DNA of 29,408 nucleotides from Candidatus Woykebacteria bacterium RIFCSPLOWO2_01_FULL_43_14 (lineage in GTDB: Bacteria; Patescibacteriota; Microgenomatia; Woykebacterales; 2-01-FULL-43-14): the NCBI GenBank assembly GCA_001816835.1, contig MHDB01000007.1, positions 1-29,408 on the forward strand. Direction: 5' to 3'. Below are positions 14,599 to 21,498 of this stretch, one piece after another. Within the stretch, counting starts at the first letter, position 1. Each line of letters begins with the position of its first letter. The position numbers were made by a program, and so were the translations under genes. Under the pieces are notes generated by a model, which saw nothing but the letters and a program-made list of their open reading frames with translations, was not told where the DNA came from and did not search any database.

Positions 14599-16227
14599 CT
14601 ACATTCTATCTGGAGCGCTAACGTTCAATACCTGAAGCAACTCAGCCAAAGTTTTCATCGTTACCCTCACAAGGCCTAAACGTGCTTCTCTGAGTTCGCT
14701 AGGAGCATCTATAACTTGATGCTTCTCGTAAAACTTATGGAATAGATCCGCTAAGGACATGGTGTACTGGGGAATAGCTTGTATCTCGAAACTATTACTA
14801 ACTGAAACAATCATGTCTTTAACCATAACAATCTTCTTCATAAGTGCGATCTCCTCAGCTTCTTTAAGAAGTGAGGCATAATCTATAGCGGTTTCTTCTT
14901 TCCTATCCAAACTCTGGGATTTACTAAGTATGTTTGCACATCGAGCGTGAGCGTATTGGATGTAGTAAACAGGATTGTTGCTAGATTGCTTTTTAGCCAA
15001 ATCAAGATCAAAATCCATATGAGTATTGACGGAATTTAGCAACATGAAAAAGTTAAAGGCATCCCTGCCAACCTCATCCAGCACCTCTTGGGCGGTAACA
15101 AAATTACCGGCTCTTTTTGACATTTTCACAAATTCTTTGCCCTTTAGGACTCTCACGTACTGATAAAGAATCACTTTAAATTTACTTACGTCGTATCCCA
15201 AAGCGCTTACTGAGGCCTGCAATCTAGGAACATGCCCATGGTGATTACTACCGAAAATATCAATTACTATTGACGGATCCGTTTCGAATTTTAGCTTGTG
15301 GTAAGCAATGTCATTGGCAAAATAGGTTGTCCGACCATCACTTTTTATCAGAACACACTCTCGGTCTTTGAGAAACTCATCTTTAGGTGCGAACCAAACT
15401 GCCCCATCTTGATCCCGAACGAAACCTTTTTCTTTAAGGTAGTCAAGAACTTTTTTTGTCCTATCAGAGCTAATTAGATCATTCTCTGACTGAATATAAT
15501 CAAAGTGGATACCTAACTGGGCGCAAGTCTCTAGAGTTTGTTTGTGAAGCTCGTGAACTGAAAAATTGGCTAGATTTTCTACTAATTTTTCTTTATCTGA
15601 TGTTTCCGACTTACTAAGCTCTTGTCGAGCCTTTTGAGCCAACTCTTGCACGTAATCTCCCTGATAACCATCCTTAGGGAACTCTTGTTTACTCCCAAGT
15701 TTAGGTTCAAAATAGTATAAAACGCTCTCTCCTAGTTTAGTCACTTGACCACCAGTATCGTTACATACGTATTCTCGTAGAACTTTGTAGCCAACCTTTT
15801 CTAAAACACGGCAGATTGTTTCGCCAATTGGTCCTCCACGAGCGTTCCCTATATGGAGAGGCCCTGTGGGGTTGGCGGAAACATATTCAACCCTGGCTTG
15901 CTTACCCAGTCCGAAGTTTTCATAGTCAAAACCAGCAAGGTTTATACGCTTTAGCTGATCGTAATAAAACTCCTCGGTTAAGTAGAAGTTGATAAAACCA
16001 TTCTTAACCTCTATTTTTTTCAAACTTGGGTTCCGAGGAAAACTATTTTTAAGGCTAGTAGCAATCTCGTTTGGCGATTGCTTTTTCATGGCCGCCAGAA
16101 TTAGGGCGACGTTAGAGGTGTAGTCGCCAAGTGCGGGGTGGGTTTGGTTCTCTACACTAACCAAACTAGTATCAAAACCTAGATGTTCTATTGTCTTTTT
16201 TAGTTGTTCACGTAGTTGTTTCTTCAT
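14599..16227 (-). CDS. argS: Arginyl-tRNA synthetase
   Basis: A 542-residue class I synthetase. An N-terminal additional domain (ALGDYTSNVALILA) precedes the signature EYVSANPTGPLHIGNARGG with HIGN at 125-128. Then come the FGSNHHGHVPR region, the KMSKR loop at 368-372 in FVKMSKRAGNFVT, and a DALR anticodon-binding domain at the C-terminus (YAHARCANIL ... RLGLVRVTMKTLAELLQVLNV). It charges tRNA-Arg, and a tRNA-Arg(CCU) gene lies nearby. It starts 9 bases after the stop of the ComEC metallo-beta-lactamase gene and has no clear Shine-Dalgarno. A possible extended -10 (16252-16260) lies inside the end of that gene. It is within the usual bacterial length range. Confidence 0.96.
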   Translation of the reverse strand: MKKQLREQLKKTIEHLGFDTSLVSVENQTHPALGDYTSNVALILAAMKKQSPNEIATSLKNSFPRNPSLKKIEVKNGFINFYLTEEFYYDQLKRINLAGFDYENFGLGKQARVEYVSANPTGPLHIGNARGGPIGETICRVLEKVGYKVLREYVCNDTGGQVTKLGESVLYYFEPKLGSKQEFPKDGYQGDYVQELAQKARQELSKSETSDKEKLVENLANFSVHELHKQTLETCAQLGIHFDYIQSENDLISSDRTKKVLDYLKEKGFVRDQDGAVWFAPKDEFLKDRECVLIKSDGRTTYFANDIAYHKLKFETDPSIVIDIFGSNHHGHVPRLQASVSALGYDVSKFKVILYQYVRVLKGKEFVKMSKRAGNFVTAQEVLDEVGRDAFNFFMLLNSVNTHMDFDLDLAKKQSSNNPVYYIQYAHARCANILSKSQSLDRKEETAIDYASLLKEAEEIALMKKIVMVKDMIVSVSNSFEIQAIPQYTMSLADLFHKFYEKHQVIDAPSELREARLGLVRVTMKTLAELLQVLNVSAPDRM

Positions 16228-16236
16228 AGCACAAAC

Positions 16237-17112
16237 TCATTTATCCGTCTTAGTATACCAGCTCTCCCCATCTGTCACAACCTCAACTGAACCTGATTTG
16301 TCTGTCCGGAAAACCTTGCTCCCCGAACTTTCTAATTTTTCAATAATTTCCCCAGCGGGGTGACCATACTTATTCTTAGCCCCAACACTTATAATACTTA
16401 TCTCAGGCTTAATCAGTCCCAGAAAATCTTGGGATAAACCAGTTTTTGAGCCGTGATGAGGCACTTTCAGGACACTAAGTTTGTCGGTGGGACCCCAAAC
16501 GCTGGGAAAGGTGTACGGTTGGCTCTCTTCGCCAGCGTCTCCCGGAAGTAAGGCCTTGAAATTTTTGTATTCCAAAAGTAAAACAATCGAAGTTTTATTC
16601 AAATCCTCGTCTTCCAAGACTTTCTCAGGTGGCCACAAAACTTTGATTTTGAGACCATCGTCAAAACTTATCTCATCCCCAGGCTTCGGAGCACCCACAA
16701 CGGTGGTCTTTTCCCTCATCAAGTTTAACCAGCTTAGATAAATATCCGTGGTGTGGAGTACCTTCTCCATCCATACCTGACCAACCTCGTACCTTTTCAG
16801 GACCTCTATCAGACCAAAAAGATGGTCTTCATGAGGGTGGGTGAGTACAACCATGTCAATCTTACGTTCAAAAAAGGGTAACTCCTTACCGAGTAGGCTT
16901 ACGATTTTGTTGTTCGTGCCCCCATCAACCAAAATTCGTTTGCCACTTGGGGAGGTGATCAGTATTGAATCTCCCTGCCCAACATCGTAAACCTTGAGAT
17001 GAAGTTTGGAATCAGGCAAACTGCCCAAAGCCGACCAAGAAAGGGCCAAGGCGAGCAGTAGTACCACTAAGACATATTTATGGCTAAGTTTTGTCAGCAA
17101 GTTCGTTAGCAT
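16237..17112 (-). CDS. ComEC C-terminal half: exported metallo-beta-lactamase-like nuclease domain
   Basis: A 291-residue protein. An N-terminal membrane helix (residues about 12-30) leads into a metallo-beta-lactamase fold: LKVYDVGQGDSILITSPSGK, LVDGG, the zinc motif THPHEDH (His92, His94, Asp96, His97), a G-D-A-G Asp ligand (LLPGDAG), PHHGSKTGLS, and KNKYGHPAGEI near the end. In most bacteria this domain is the C-terminal part of ComEC, thought to degrade one DNA strand during uptake. Here it is a separate gene, starting inside the end of the ComEC channel gene (29-bp overlap, +1 frame). The gene therefore supplies its own membrane anchor. A stand-alone beta-lactamase-fold hydrolase is possible, but the neighbours (comEA and comEC core) make the competence role likely. 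Confidence 0.88.
   Translation of the reverse strand: MLTNLLTKLSHKYVLVVLLLALALSWSALGSLPDSKLHLKVYDVGQGDSILITSPSGKRILVDGGTNNKIVSLLGKELPFFERKIDMVVLTHPHEDHLFGLIEVLKRYEVGQVWMEKVLHTTDIYLSWLNLMREKTTVVGAPKPGDEISFDDGLKIKVLWPPEKVLEDEDLNKTSIVLLLEYKNFKALLPGDAGEESQPYTFPSVWGPTDKLSVLKVPHHGSKTGLSQDFLGLIKPEISIISVGAKNKYGHPAGEIIEKLESSGSKVFRTDKSGSVEVVTDGESWYTKTDK
16252..16260 (-). promoter_or_regulatory. Possible extended -10 for argS
   Basis: Minus-strand TG-G-TATACT inside the last codons of the upstream gene, with predicted +1 near 16245, 18 bases before ATG 16227. These codons (Trp-Tyr-Thr) also serve the protein, so chance is quite possible. Confidence 0.3.
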
Positions 17113-18001
17113 GTTTTTTTCTGAAACTCAAAAACCCTAGAATCACAAAATACCAGCCAACTAATAGTAAAACATTCTGCTTAGGGAAATAAATCTGCGA
17201 ATAGGAGAAACTTCCACTTATGGAAATTATTTGTTGAAAAATATCCAAGGGCAGCCAAACAAACCAAGCAGCCACTTTAGCAATCTCCATGCTTAATATG
17301 CTAATAAGTAGTGTTAAAAAACCTAGAATCGTGGCTAAAGGGACAGTCCAGAGAACCAGTACATTGACCACCGGGGATATCCATGAAACCGAGCCAAAGT
17401 AGTAAACCAAAATGGGCAACACCAATATTTGGGCACTTAGAGTCGTTGCTAAGTCCGAGGACAAGGGGCTAGGTAAAAACTTAAACACCGCGCCAAGAGT
17501 ATCACCAAATAAAATAATGCCTAGCGTGGCCATGAACGAAAGCTGAAAACTAATCGACTCCAGCACGGTATGGTCGAAAACAAACATTACTACACCTGTT
17601 AGAATCAACAAAAAGACCGAGTCAGATACCCTTCCCGCGACCCTGCTCCCCCAAACTAGTAAACCCATGATCGCGGCTCGAATAGTGGGCGCTTCGGCCC
17701 CAGTTAGCAAAGTATAGAAAATCACGCACGAAATTATTAGCACAAACGTTATCTGTTTGCTAAATATCCGAGTCATTCCCGACAACCAACCGCAAATTAA
17801 GCTGATGTTGTAACCAGAGACCACAACCACATGGATTGTCCCTGTCGCAATTAGTGCCTTTTTGAACTCAGAGGATAAGTCTCCTTTCTCTCCCAAGACA
17901 ATACCTGATAGCAACGAGGCGTGGGGCTCAGGAAGCAATACCTGAGTGTTCTGAATCAGTTGCTCTCTCAGTACTTCTAACCACTGCAGAAATTCTTGCA
18001 T
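17084..18001 (-). CDS. comEC: ComEC/Rec2 competence membrane domain
   Basis: A 305-residue polytopic membrane protein. The signature SGIVLGEKGDLSSEFKKAL leads into GTIHVVVVSGYNISLI, the equivalent of the ComEC T-H-L-L-A-I-S-G-L-H core. Several hydrophobic helices follow, with TGAEAPTIRAAIMGLLV in the middle. ComEC forms the inner-membrane channel for single-stranded DNA. The protein is short: the usual N-terminal OB-like domain (DUF4131) is missing, and the metallo-beta-lactamase half is encoded separately by the overlapping next gene. It starts 11 bases after comEA, consistent with one operon. The C-terminus is charged (FRKKHANELADKT), so the protein ends just after its last helix. Confidence 0.9.
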   Translation of the reverse strand: MQEFLQWLEVLREQLIQNTQVLLPEPHASLLSGIVLGEKGDLSSEFKKALIATGTIHVVVVSGYNISLICGWLSGMTRIFSKQITFVLIISCVIFYTLLTGAEAPTIRAAIMGLLVWGSRVAGRVSDSVFLLILTGVVMFVFDHTVLESISFQLSFMATLGIILFGDTLGAVFKFLPSPLSSDLATTLSAQILVLPILVYYFGSVSWISPVVNVLVLWTVPLATILGFLTLLISILSMEIAKVAAWFVWLPLDIFQQIISISGSFSYSQIYFPKQNVLLLVGWYFVILGFLSFRKKHANELADKT

Positions 18002-18012
18002 AAAATAGCCTA

Positions 18013-18354
18013 CTAGGGGGCAATCACCAAACTCTGAATCTTATCGTAAACTTTTTTGGTGACTATTTTTCTAACTGTTAATTCATCGATACTTTGGTAT
18101 GGCCTGGCGGAAATTATTTTTCCGGCTGTAACCTCCCCTATTCCCGGCAGGCTTATTAACTGAGCTTCAGATGCGGTGTTGAGGTTGATCAAACCTATGT
18201 CGTCAAAACTTTGGTTATCAATCGAAAATTCAGAGTGCTTAATCTCTTCTGAAGAGGTAGGTCTTAGGTTACTAAACAGGCCTAAGGAGATAAAAATGAG
18301 ACCTAAGAGTACGAAGAAAATAGCTACCTTGTATTTCTGAAGCAAATTTCTCAT
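18013..18354 (-). CDS. comEA: ComEA-like helix-hairpin-helix DNA-binding protein
   Basis: A 113-residue protein. An N-terminal membrane helix (VAIFFVLLGLIFISLGLF) is followed by a short linker and a ComEA-type helix-hairpin-helix domain: INLNTASEAQLISLPGIG, then EVTAGKIISAR with Y-Q-S-I-D-E-L. The N-T-A-x-x-x-x-L-x-x-L-P-G-I-G pattern is diagnostic. ComEA binds incoming double-stranded DNA outside the membrane and passes it to ComEC, which is encoded next. It lies 21 bases after the SprT-like gene on the same strand. Confidence 0.92.
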   Translation of the reverse strand: MRNLLQKYKVAIFFVLLGLIFISLGLFSNLRPTSSEEIKHSEFSIDNQSFDDIGLINLNTASEAQLISLPGIGEVTAGKIISARPYQSIDELTVRKIVTKKVYDKIQSLVIAP

Positions 18355-18375
18355 TGTAATTAGAGCCTACCACTT

Positions 18376-18765
18376 TTAAAGTGTTTTAGCGTACAGATTA
18401 ACCCATTTCCGATAGTAGCTGACCAGGTTTCCCATGCCTCTATCTTTCATTTCTTTATCAATTATGCCACCGCGATGAGGAAATTTGTGCAGACGAGGAT
18501 ACGGTGAAGAAAATCCATGGATATAATGAACTAACTCGTGAGCCAATGTGTGATCAACGACCTCTTCAGGAAAAGCAGGGTTTTGAAACATTCTGGTAAC
18601 CATGATGAGAGTACTATTATCTTCAGACCTTAGACGAATAGAACCAAAACGGGTTCGGGACGTCCTGCCAAATCGAACGTAAACTTTATTTATTTGCACC
18701 ACATCGGAAAAATGATTTGACCAGATTCTATCTAAACGCGATAAGAGCCAGGCGTTGTTTCTCAA
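18376..18765 (-). CDS. SprT-like zinc metalloprotein
   Basis: A 129-residue protein with the zinc motif H-E-x-x-H at His76-Glu77-His80 in HTLAHELVHYIHGF. A likely third ligand, His97, lies in KFPHRGGIIDKEM, resembling the P-H-G-x-x-F/M element of SprT-like proteins. This minimal size fits the SprT/M48-like small forms. The function of bacterial members is poorly known; relatives such as Spartan cut DNA-protein crosslinks. Its place directly before comEA might hint at a role with DNA, which is inference. The start is TTG at 18765, chosen because a perfect AGGAGG (18772-18777) lies 6 bases ahead. Confidence 0.75.
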   Translation of the reverse strand: MRNNAWLLSRLDRIWSNHFSDVVQINKVYVRFGRTSRTRFGSIRLRSEDNSTLIMVTRMFQNPAFPEEVVDHTLAHELVHYIHGFSSPYPRLHKFPHRGGIIDKEMKDRGMGNLVSYYRKWVNLYAKTL

Positions 18766-18771
18766 GGACAG

Positions 18772-18777
18772 CCTCCT
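18772..18777 (-). promoter_or_regulatory. Shine-Dalgarno site fixing the TTG start of the SprT-like gene
   Basis: AGGAGG on the minus strand, 6 bases before TTG 18765. No ATG or GTG lies at a usable distance, so TTG is the start. Confidence 0.75.
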
Positions 18778-18787
18778 AAGTCAGGTT

Positions 18788-18853
18788 GTAGTTTTTAGTA
18801 CGTAGTAAGTAGAAATTTTCCCTACTACAAACCACGTACTACGTACTAACTAC
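18788..18853. repeat. Imperfect palindromic repeat at the leuS 3' end
   Basis: TTAGTACGTAGT (18795-18806) matches the reverse complement ACTACGTACTAA (18838-18849). Outer GTAG (18788-18791) and CTAC (18850-18853) extend the pairing after a 3-base bulge. The unit contains tandem GTAGTA-like words. It begins exactly at the leuS stop codon (18853-18855). No U-run follows, so it does not look like a standard terminator. Confidence 0.65.
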
Positions 18854-21375
18854 TAAATCTTAATTACAAAGTTAATGAGTTTATCAGGAACAAAGACTAC
18901 CTTATCAACGTTTGTGTCAGACACATATTTCTTCACTTTTTCGAGCTTCCTAGCGCCTCCTAGCGCCTCTTCCTTCGACAATCCAGCATCTACAACCATC
19001 CTGTCACGGACTTTCCCGTCAACCTGGATAACTAGCGTAACCTTTTCATCTTTAATTAACTCACCATCATAAACGGGCCACTTTTCTAAATGGATTGAGG
19101 TCTTCTTTCCCAGCAAACTCCATAGTTCCTCCGTCATATGCGGTGCGAACGGAGACAGGAGAAGCAAATAGGTAACAGCCTCTTCTCTGGTAACTTGTTT
19201 TCTAGACTGCAGATAGTTCAAATACCCCATTAGAGAGGCCACAGCTGTGTTAAAATGCAGTATATTGATATCTTCTGATACTTTCTTTATAGTCCGATGC
19301 ATTATCCTAAGACTATCAGTCACACCCTTGTCATTGCGAGGAGTCGGCGACTCCGTGGCAATCTCAGGTTCGGCCATATTGGATTGTACTAACGTCCAAA
19401 CTCGCCCTAAGAAACGATACATCCCTTCTATACCTCTGTTGTCCCAAGGGCCTCCTTGGTCATAAGGACCCATGAAAGATAAATATAACCTAACTGTATC
19501 AGAACCATATGTTTCTAATAGGTCATCTGGGTTGATAACATTGCCTTTAGACTTGCTCATTTTGTCACCATCAGGGCCAAGAATCGTCCCTTGATGGCGT
19601 AAAGCGTGGAAAGGTTCCTCAAAAGTAATCAAACGCTCATCAAATAGCACCTTGGTCACAAAGCGCGAATACAAAAGGTGTAGGACAGTATGCTCAGCGC
19701 CTCCGATATACATGTCCACCGGTAGCCAATATTTCACTTTTTCTTCGGAAAAAGGATCAGACTCTAACCAAGGCTCGGTAAATCTAAGGAAATACCAAGA
19801 TGAATCTACGAAAGTATCCATGGTGTCTGTTTCTCTTTTGGCGGGCCCTTTACACTCAGGACAAGTTGTGTTTAGAAAGTCAGGACTTGTCCCCAAAGGT
19901 GAGGTTCCTTTAGGGGTATAATCAACATCAAAAGGTAACATAATAGGTAGATCTGATTCAGGAACTGGGACTATACCACACTTGTCACAGTAAACTATTG
20001 GGATAGGGGCTCCCCAATATCTCTGACGGGATACCACCCAATCACGTAGGTGGTAATTTACCTTAGAGTCACCAACTTGATTATCTTTGACGTATTCCTT
20101 AATCTTTTGTATTACTTCCTCTGAAGTTTTTCCTGAATATTCCCCGCTATTTACTATGTTTCCGTAGTCTGTGAAAAGTGGGCCGGTGTCTTTTTCTGTG
20201 TCATTCCGGACTTGATCCGGAATCTCTGAAACAGATCCTGAAACAAGTTCAGGATGACGGGAATGGTGAGCAGGAACAACTACAGTTTTAACAGGCAGAT
20301 CGTACTTTTTGGCAAAGGCGTTGTCCCGAGCGTCGTGTCCTGGAACACCCATGATAGCACCAGTTCCGTAACCCATTAACACATAGTCTGATACATAAAT
20401 AGGTATTCTCTCATTACTTAGCGGGTTGAGGGCGTAAGACCCTGTAAAGACTCCAGAGCGATCTTTATCAGCTGAAAGCCTCTCCAGCTCCTTCTTTTTC
20501 CTAGCTGACGTAACGTAATCACTTAAAGCCCCACTGTGTGAGCCTTTAGTCTGAGATTCCGGACTTAGAAATTTTGCAACAAGAGGGTGCTCAGGAGCCA
20601 AGACCATAAAAGTCGCACCATAGATGGTATCTGCCCTAGTAGTGAAAACTTTGATGGTATCCTTTGAACCCTCTACTTGAAAGTCAATTTCTAATCCCTC
20701 ACTCTTACCGATCCAATGGCGCTGCATGGCCAAAGTCTGGCTAGGCCAATCCAGCTTGTCCAGATCAGCTAATAATCTATCAGCGTATTCCGTTATGCGA
20801 AACATCCATTGATCAATGTCTCTCTGCTCAACCTCACTTGCACACCGCCAACATTTACCAGATTCAACCTGCTCGTTGGCAAGCACTGTTTGGCAACTAG
20901 GGCACCAGTTTGCTAAAGCTTTCGCTCTGTAGGCCAATTTACGTTTGTATATCAGCAGAAATAGCCACTGGGTCCACTTGTAGTACTCAGGTCTAGAGGC
21001 TGCTAACACCCTCCCCCAATCGTAACTATTGCCTGTACTCTTTAATTGCTGAGTCATGCGCTCAATATTCTGCTCAGTCCAATCGTGAGGGTGAATTTTT
21101 CTTTTAATCGCGGCATTTTCTGCCGGCAAGCCAAAGGAATCAAATCCTATTGGGTGAAGTACATTGAAACCATTCATCCTTTTGTACCTGGCATGGATAT
21201 CAGCGGGAGCGAAGTTGTACCAATGACCTATATGGAGGTCTCCTGAGGAATACGGAAACATAACAAGGCAGTAATATTTTTTTCCAGTTTGGTTTTCAGG
21301 AGTCTTGTAAGTACCCTCTTTTTCCCAAAAAGCCTGCCACTTTTTTTCAATCTTAGGTGGGTTGTAACGTTCCAT
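18853..21375 (-). CDS. leuS: Leucyl-tRNA synthetase with two in-frame repeat insertions
   Basis: An 840-residue class I synthetase. HIGH is at residues 48-51 in GDLHIGHWYNF. A zinc-like knuckle has CPSC and CWRC. The CP1 editing domain has TTRADTIYGATFMVLAPEHPL and GVPGHDARD. KMSKS is at 605-609, followed by an anticodon-binding domain and a C-terminal domain ending FVIKI. It charges tRNA-Leu and edits mischarged products. Two parts are foreign. Residues about 371-393 carry HPELVSGS...PDQVRNDT in a variable loop late in the editing domain. Residues about 672-685 carry ESPTPRNDKG near the start of the anticodon-binding region. Both are translations of palindromic DNA. No frame break results, so the enzyme is probably active. 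The start at 21375 has no Shine-Dalgarno, and its -10 box sits 7 bases upstream (leaderless). Confidence 0.96.
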   Translation of the reverse strand: MERYNPPKIEKKWQAFWEKEGTYKTPENQTGKKYYCLVMFPYSSGDLHIGHWYNFAPADIHARYKRMNGFNVLHPIGFDSFGLPAENAAIKRKIHPHDWTEQNIERMTQQLKSTGNSYDWGRVLAASRPEYYKWTQWLFLLIYKRKLAYRAKALANWCPSCQTVLANEQVESGKCWRCASEVEQRDIDQWMFRITEYADRLLADLDKLDWPSQTLAMQRHWIGKSEGLEIDFQVEGSKDTIKVFTTRADTIYGATFMVLAPEHPLVAKFLSPESQTKGSHSGALSDYVTSARKKKELERLSADKDRSGVFTGSYALNPLSNERIPIYVSDYVLMGYGTGAIMGVPGHDARDNAFAKKYDLPVKTVVVPAHHSRHPELVSGSVSEIPDQVRNDTEKDTGPLFTDYGNIVNSGEYSGKTSEEVIQKIKEYVKDNQVGDSKVNYHLRDWVVSRQRYWGAPIPIVYCDKCGIVPVPESDLPIMLPFDVDYTPKGTSPLGTSPDFLNTTCPECKGPAKRETDTMDTFVDSSWYFLRFTEPWLESDPFSEEKVKYWLPVDMYIGGAEHTVLHLLYSRFVTKVLFDERLITFEEPFHALRHQGTILGPDGDKMSKSKGNVINPDDLLETYGSDTVRLYLSFMGPYDQGGPWDNRGIEGMYRFLGRVWTLVQSNMAEPEIATESPTPRNDKGVTDSLRIMHRTIKKVSEDINILHFNTAVASLMGYLNYLQSRKQVTREEAVTYLLLLSPFAPHMTEELWSLLGKKTSIHLEKWPVYDGELIKDEKVTLVIQVDGKVRDRMVVDAGLSKEEALGGARKLEKVKKYVSDTNVDKVVFVPDKLINFVIKI
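19333..19362. repeat. Palindromic repeat element inside leuS (second type)
   Basis: ATTGC (19333-19337) pairs with GCAAT (19358-19362), and GGAGTC (19340-19345) with GACTCC (19349-19354), around a GGC loop. The sequence starting TTGTCATTGCGAGGAG resembles a repeat class widely scattered in bacterial genomes that gives R-N-D-K-G-type peptides when translated. It adds about 14 codons to leuS, in frame. Confidence 0.65.
20202..20265. repeat. Double-hairpin palindromic repeat element inside leuS
   Basis: Two perfect 8-bp hairpins lie side by side: ATTCCGGA/TCCGGAAT (20203-20223, 5-base loop) and ATCCTGAA/TTCAGGAT (20235-20255, 5-base loop). Outer CATTCC/GGAATG (20202-20207, 20260-20265) closes the whole. 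Translation gives HPELVSGS and PDQVRNDT, a peptide pair well known from dispersed palindromic repeats in several bacterial groups. It adds about 23 codons to leuS without a stop. Confidence 0.8.
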
Positions 21376-21382
21376 AAGGCTG

Positions 21383-21411
21383 AGTATACCGAATCAGGAG
21401 TAACGAATCAA
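21383..21411 (-). promoter_or_regulatory. Promoter of leuS, leaderless type
   Basis: Minus-strand -35 TTGATT (21406-21411), 17-base spacer, -10 TATACT (21383-21388). Seven bases (CAGCCTT) separate the -10 from ATG 21375, so +1 falls at or next to the A of ATG and there is no room for a Shine-Dalgarno. Confidence 0.7.
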
Positions 21412-21498
21412 GAATTACTTTTCTGGAAAGATGGCTCGTGGGTTTAGCTTTAAATTAGCAGTTGAGATCGATATTTGCTAGATGTATCAAGGCTAACG

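Noticed and set aside
17084..17112. Programmed frameshift joining the two ComEC halves
   Set aside because: The second half has its own ATG and membrane helix, and no clear slippery site is seen, so separate translation is simpler.
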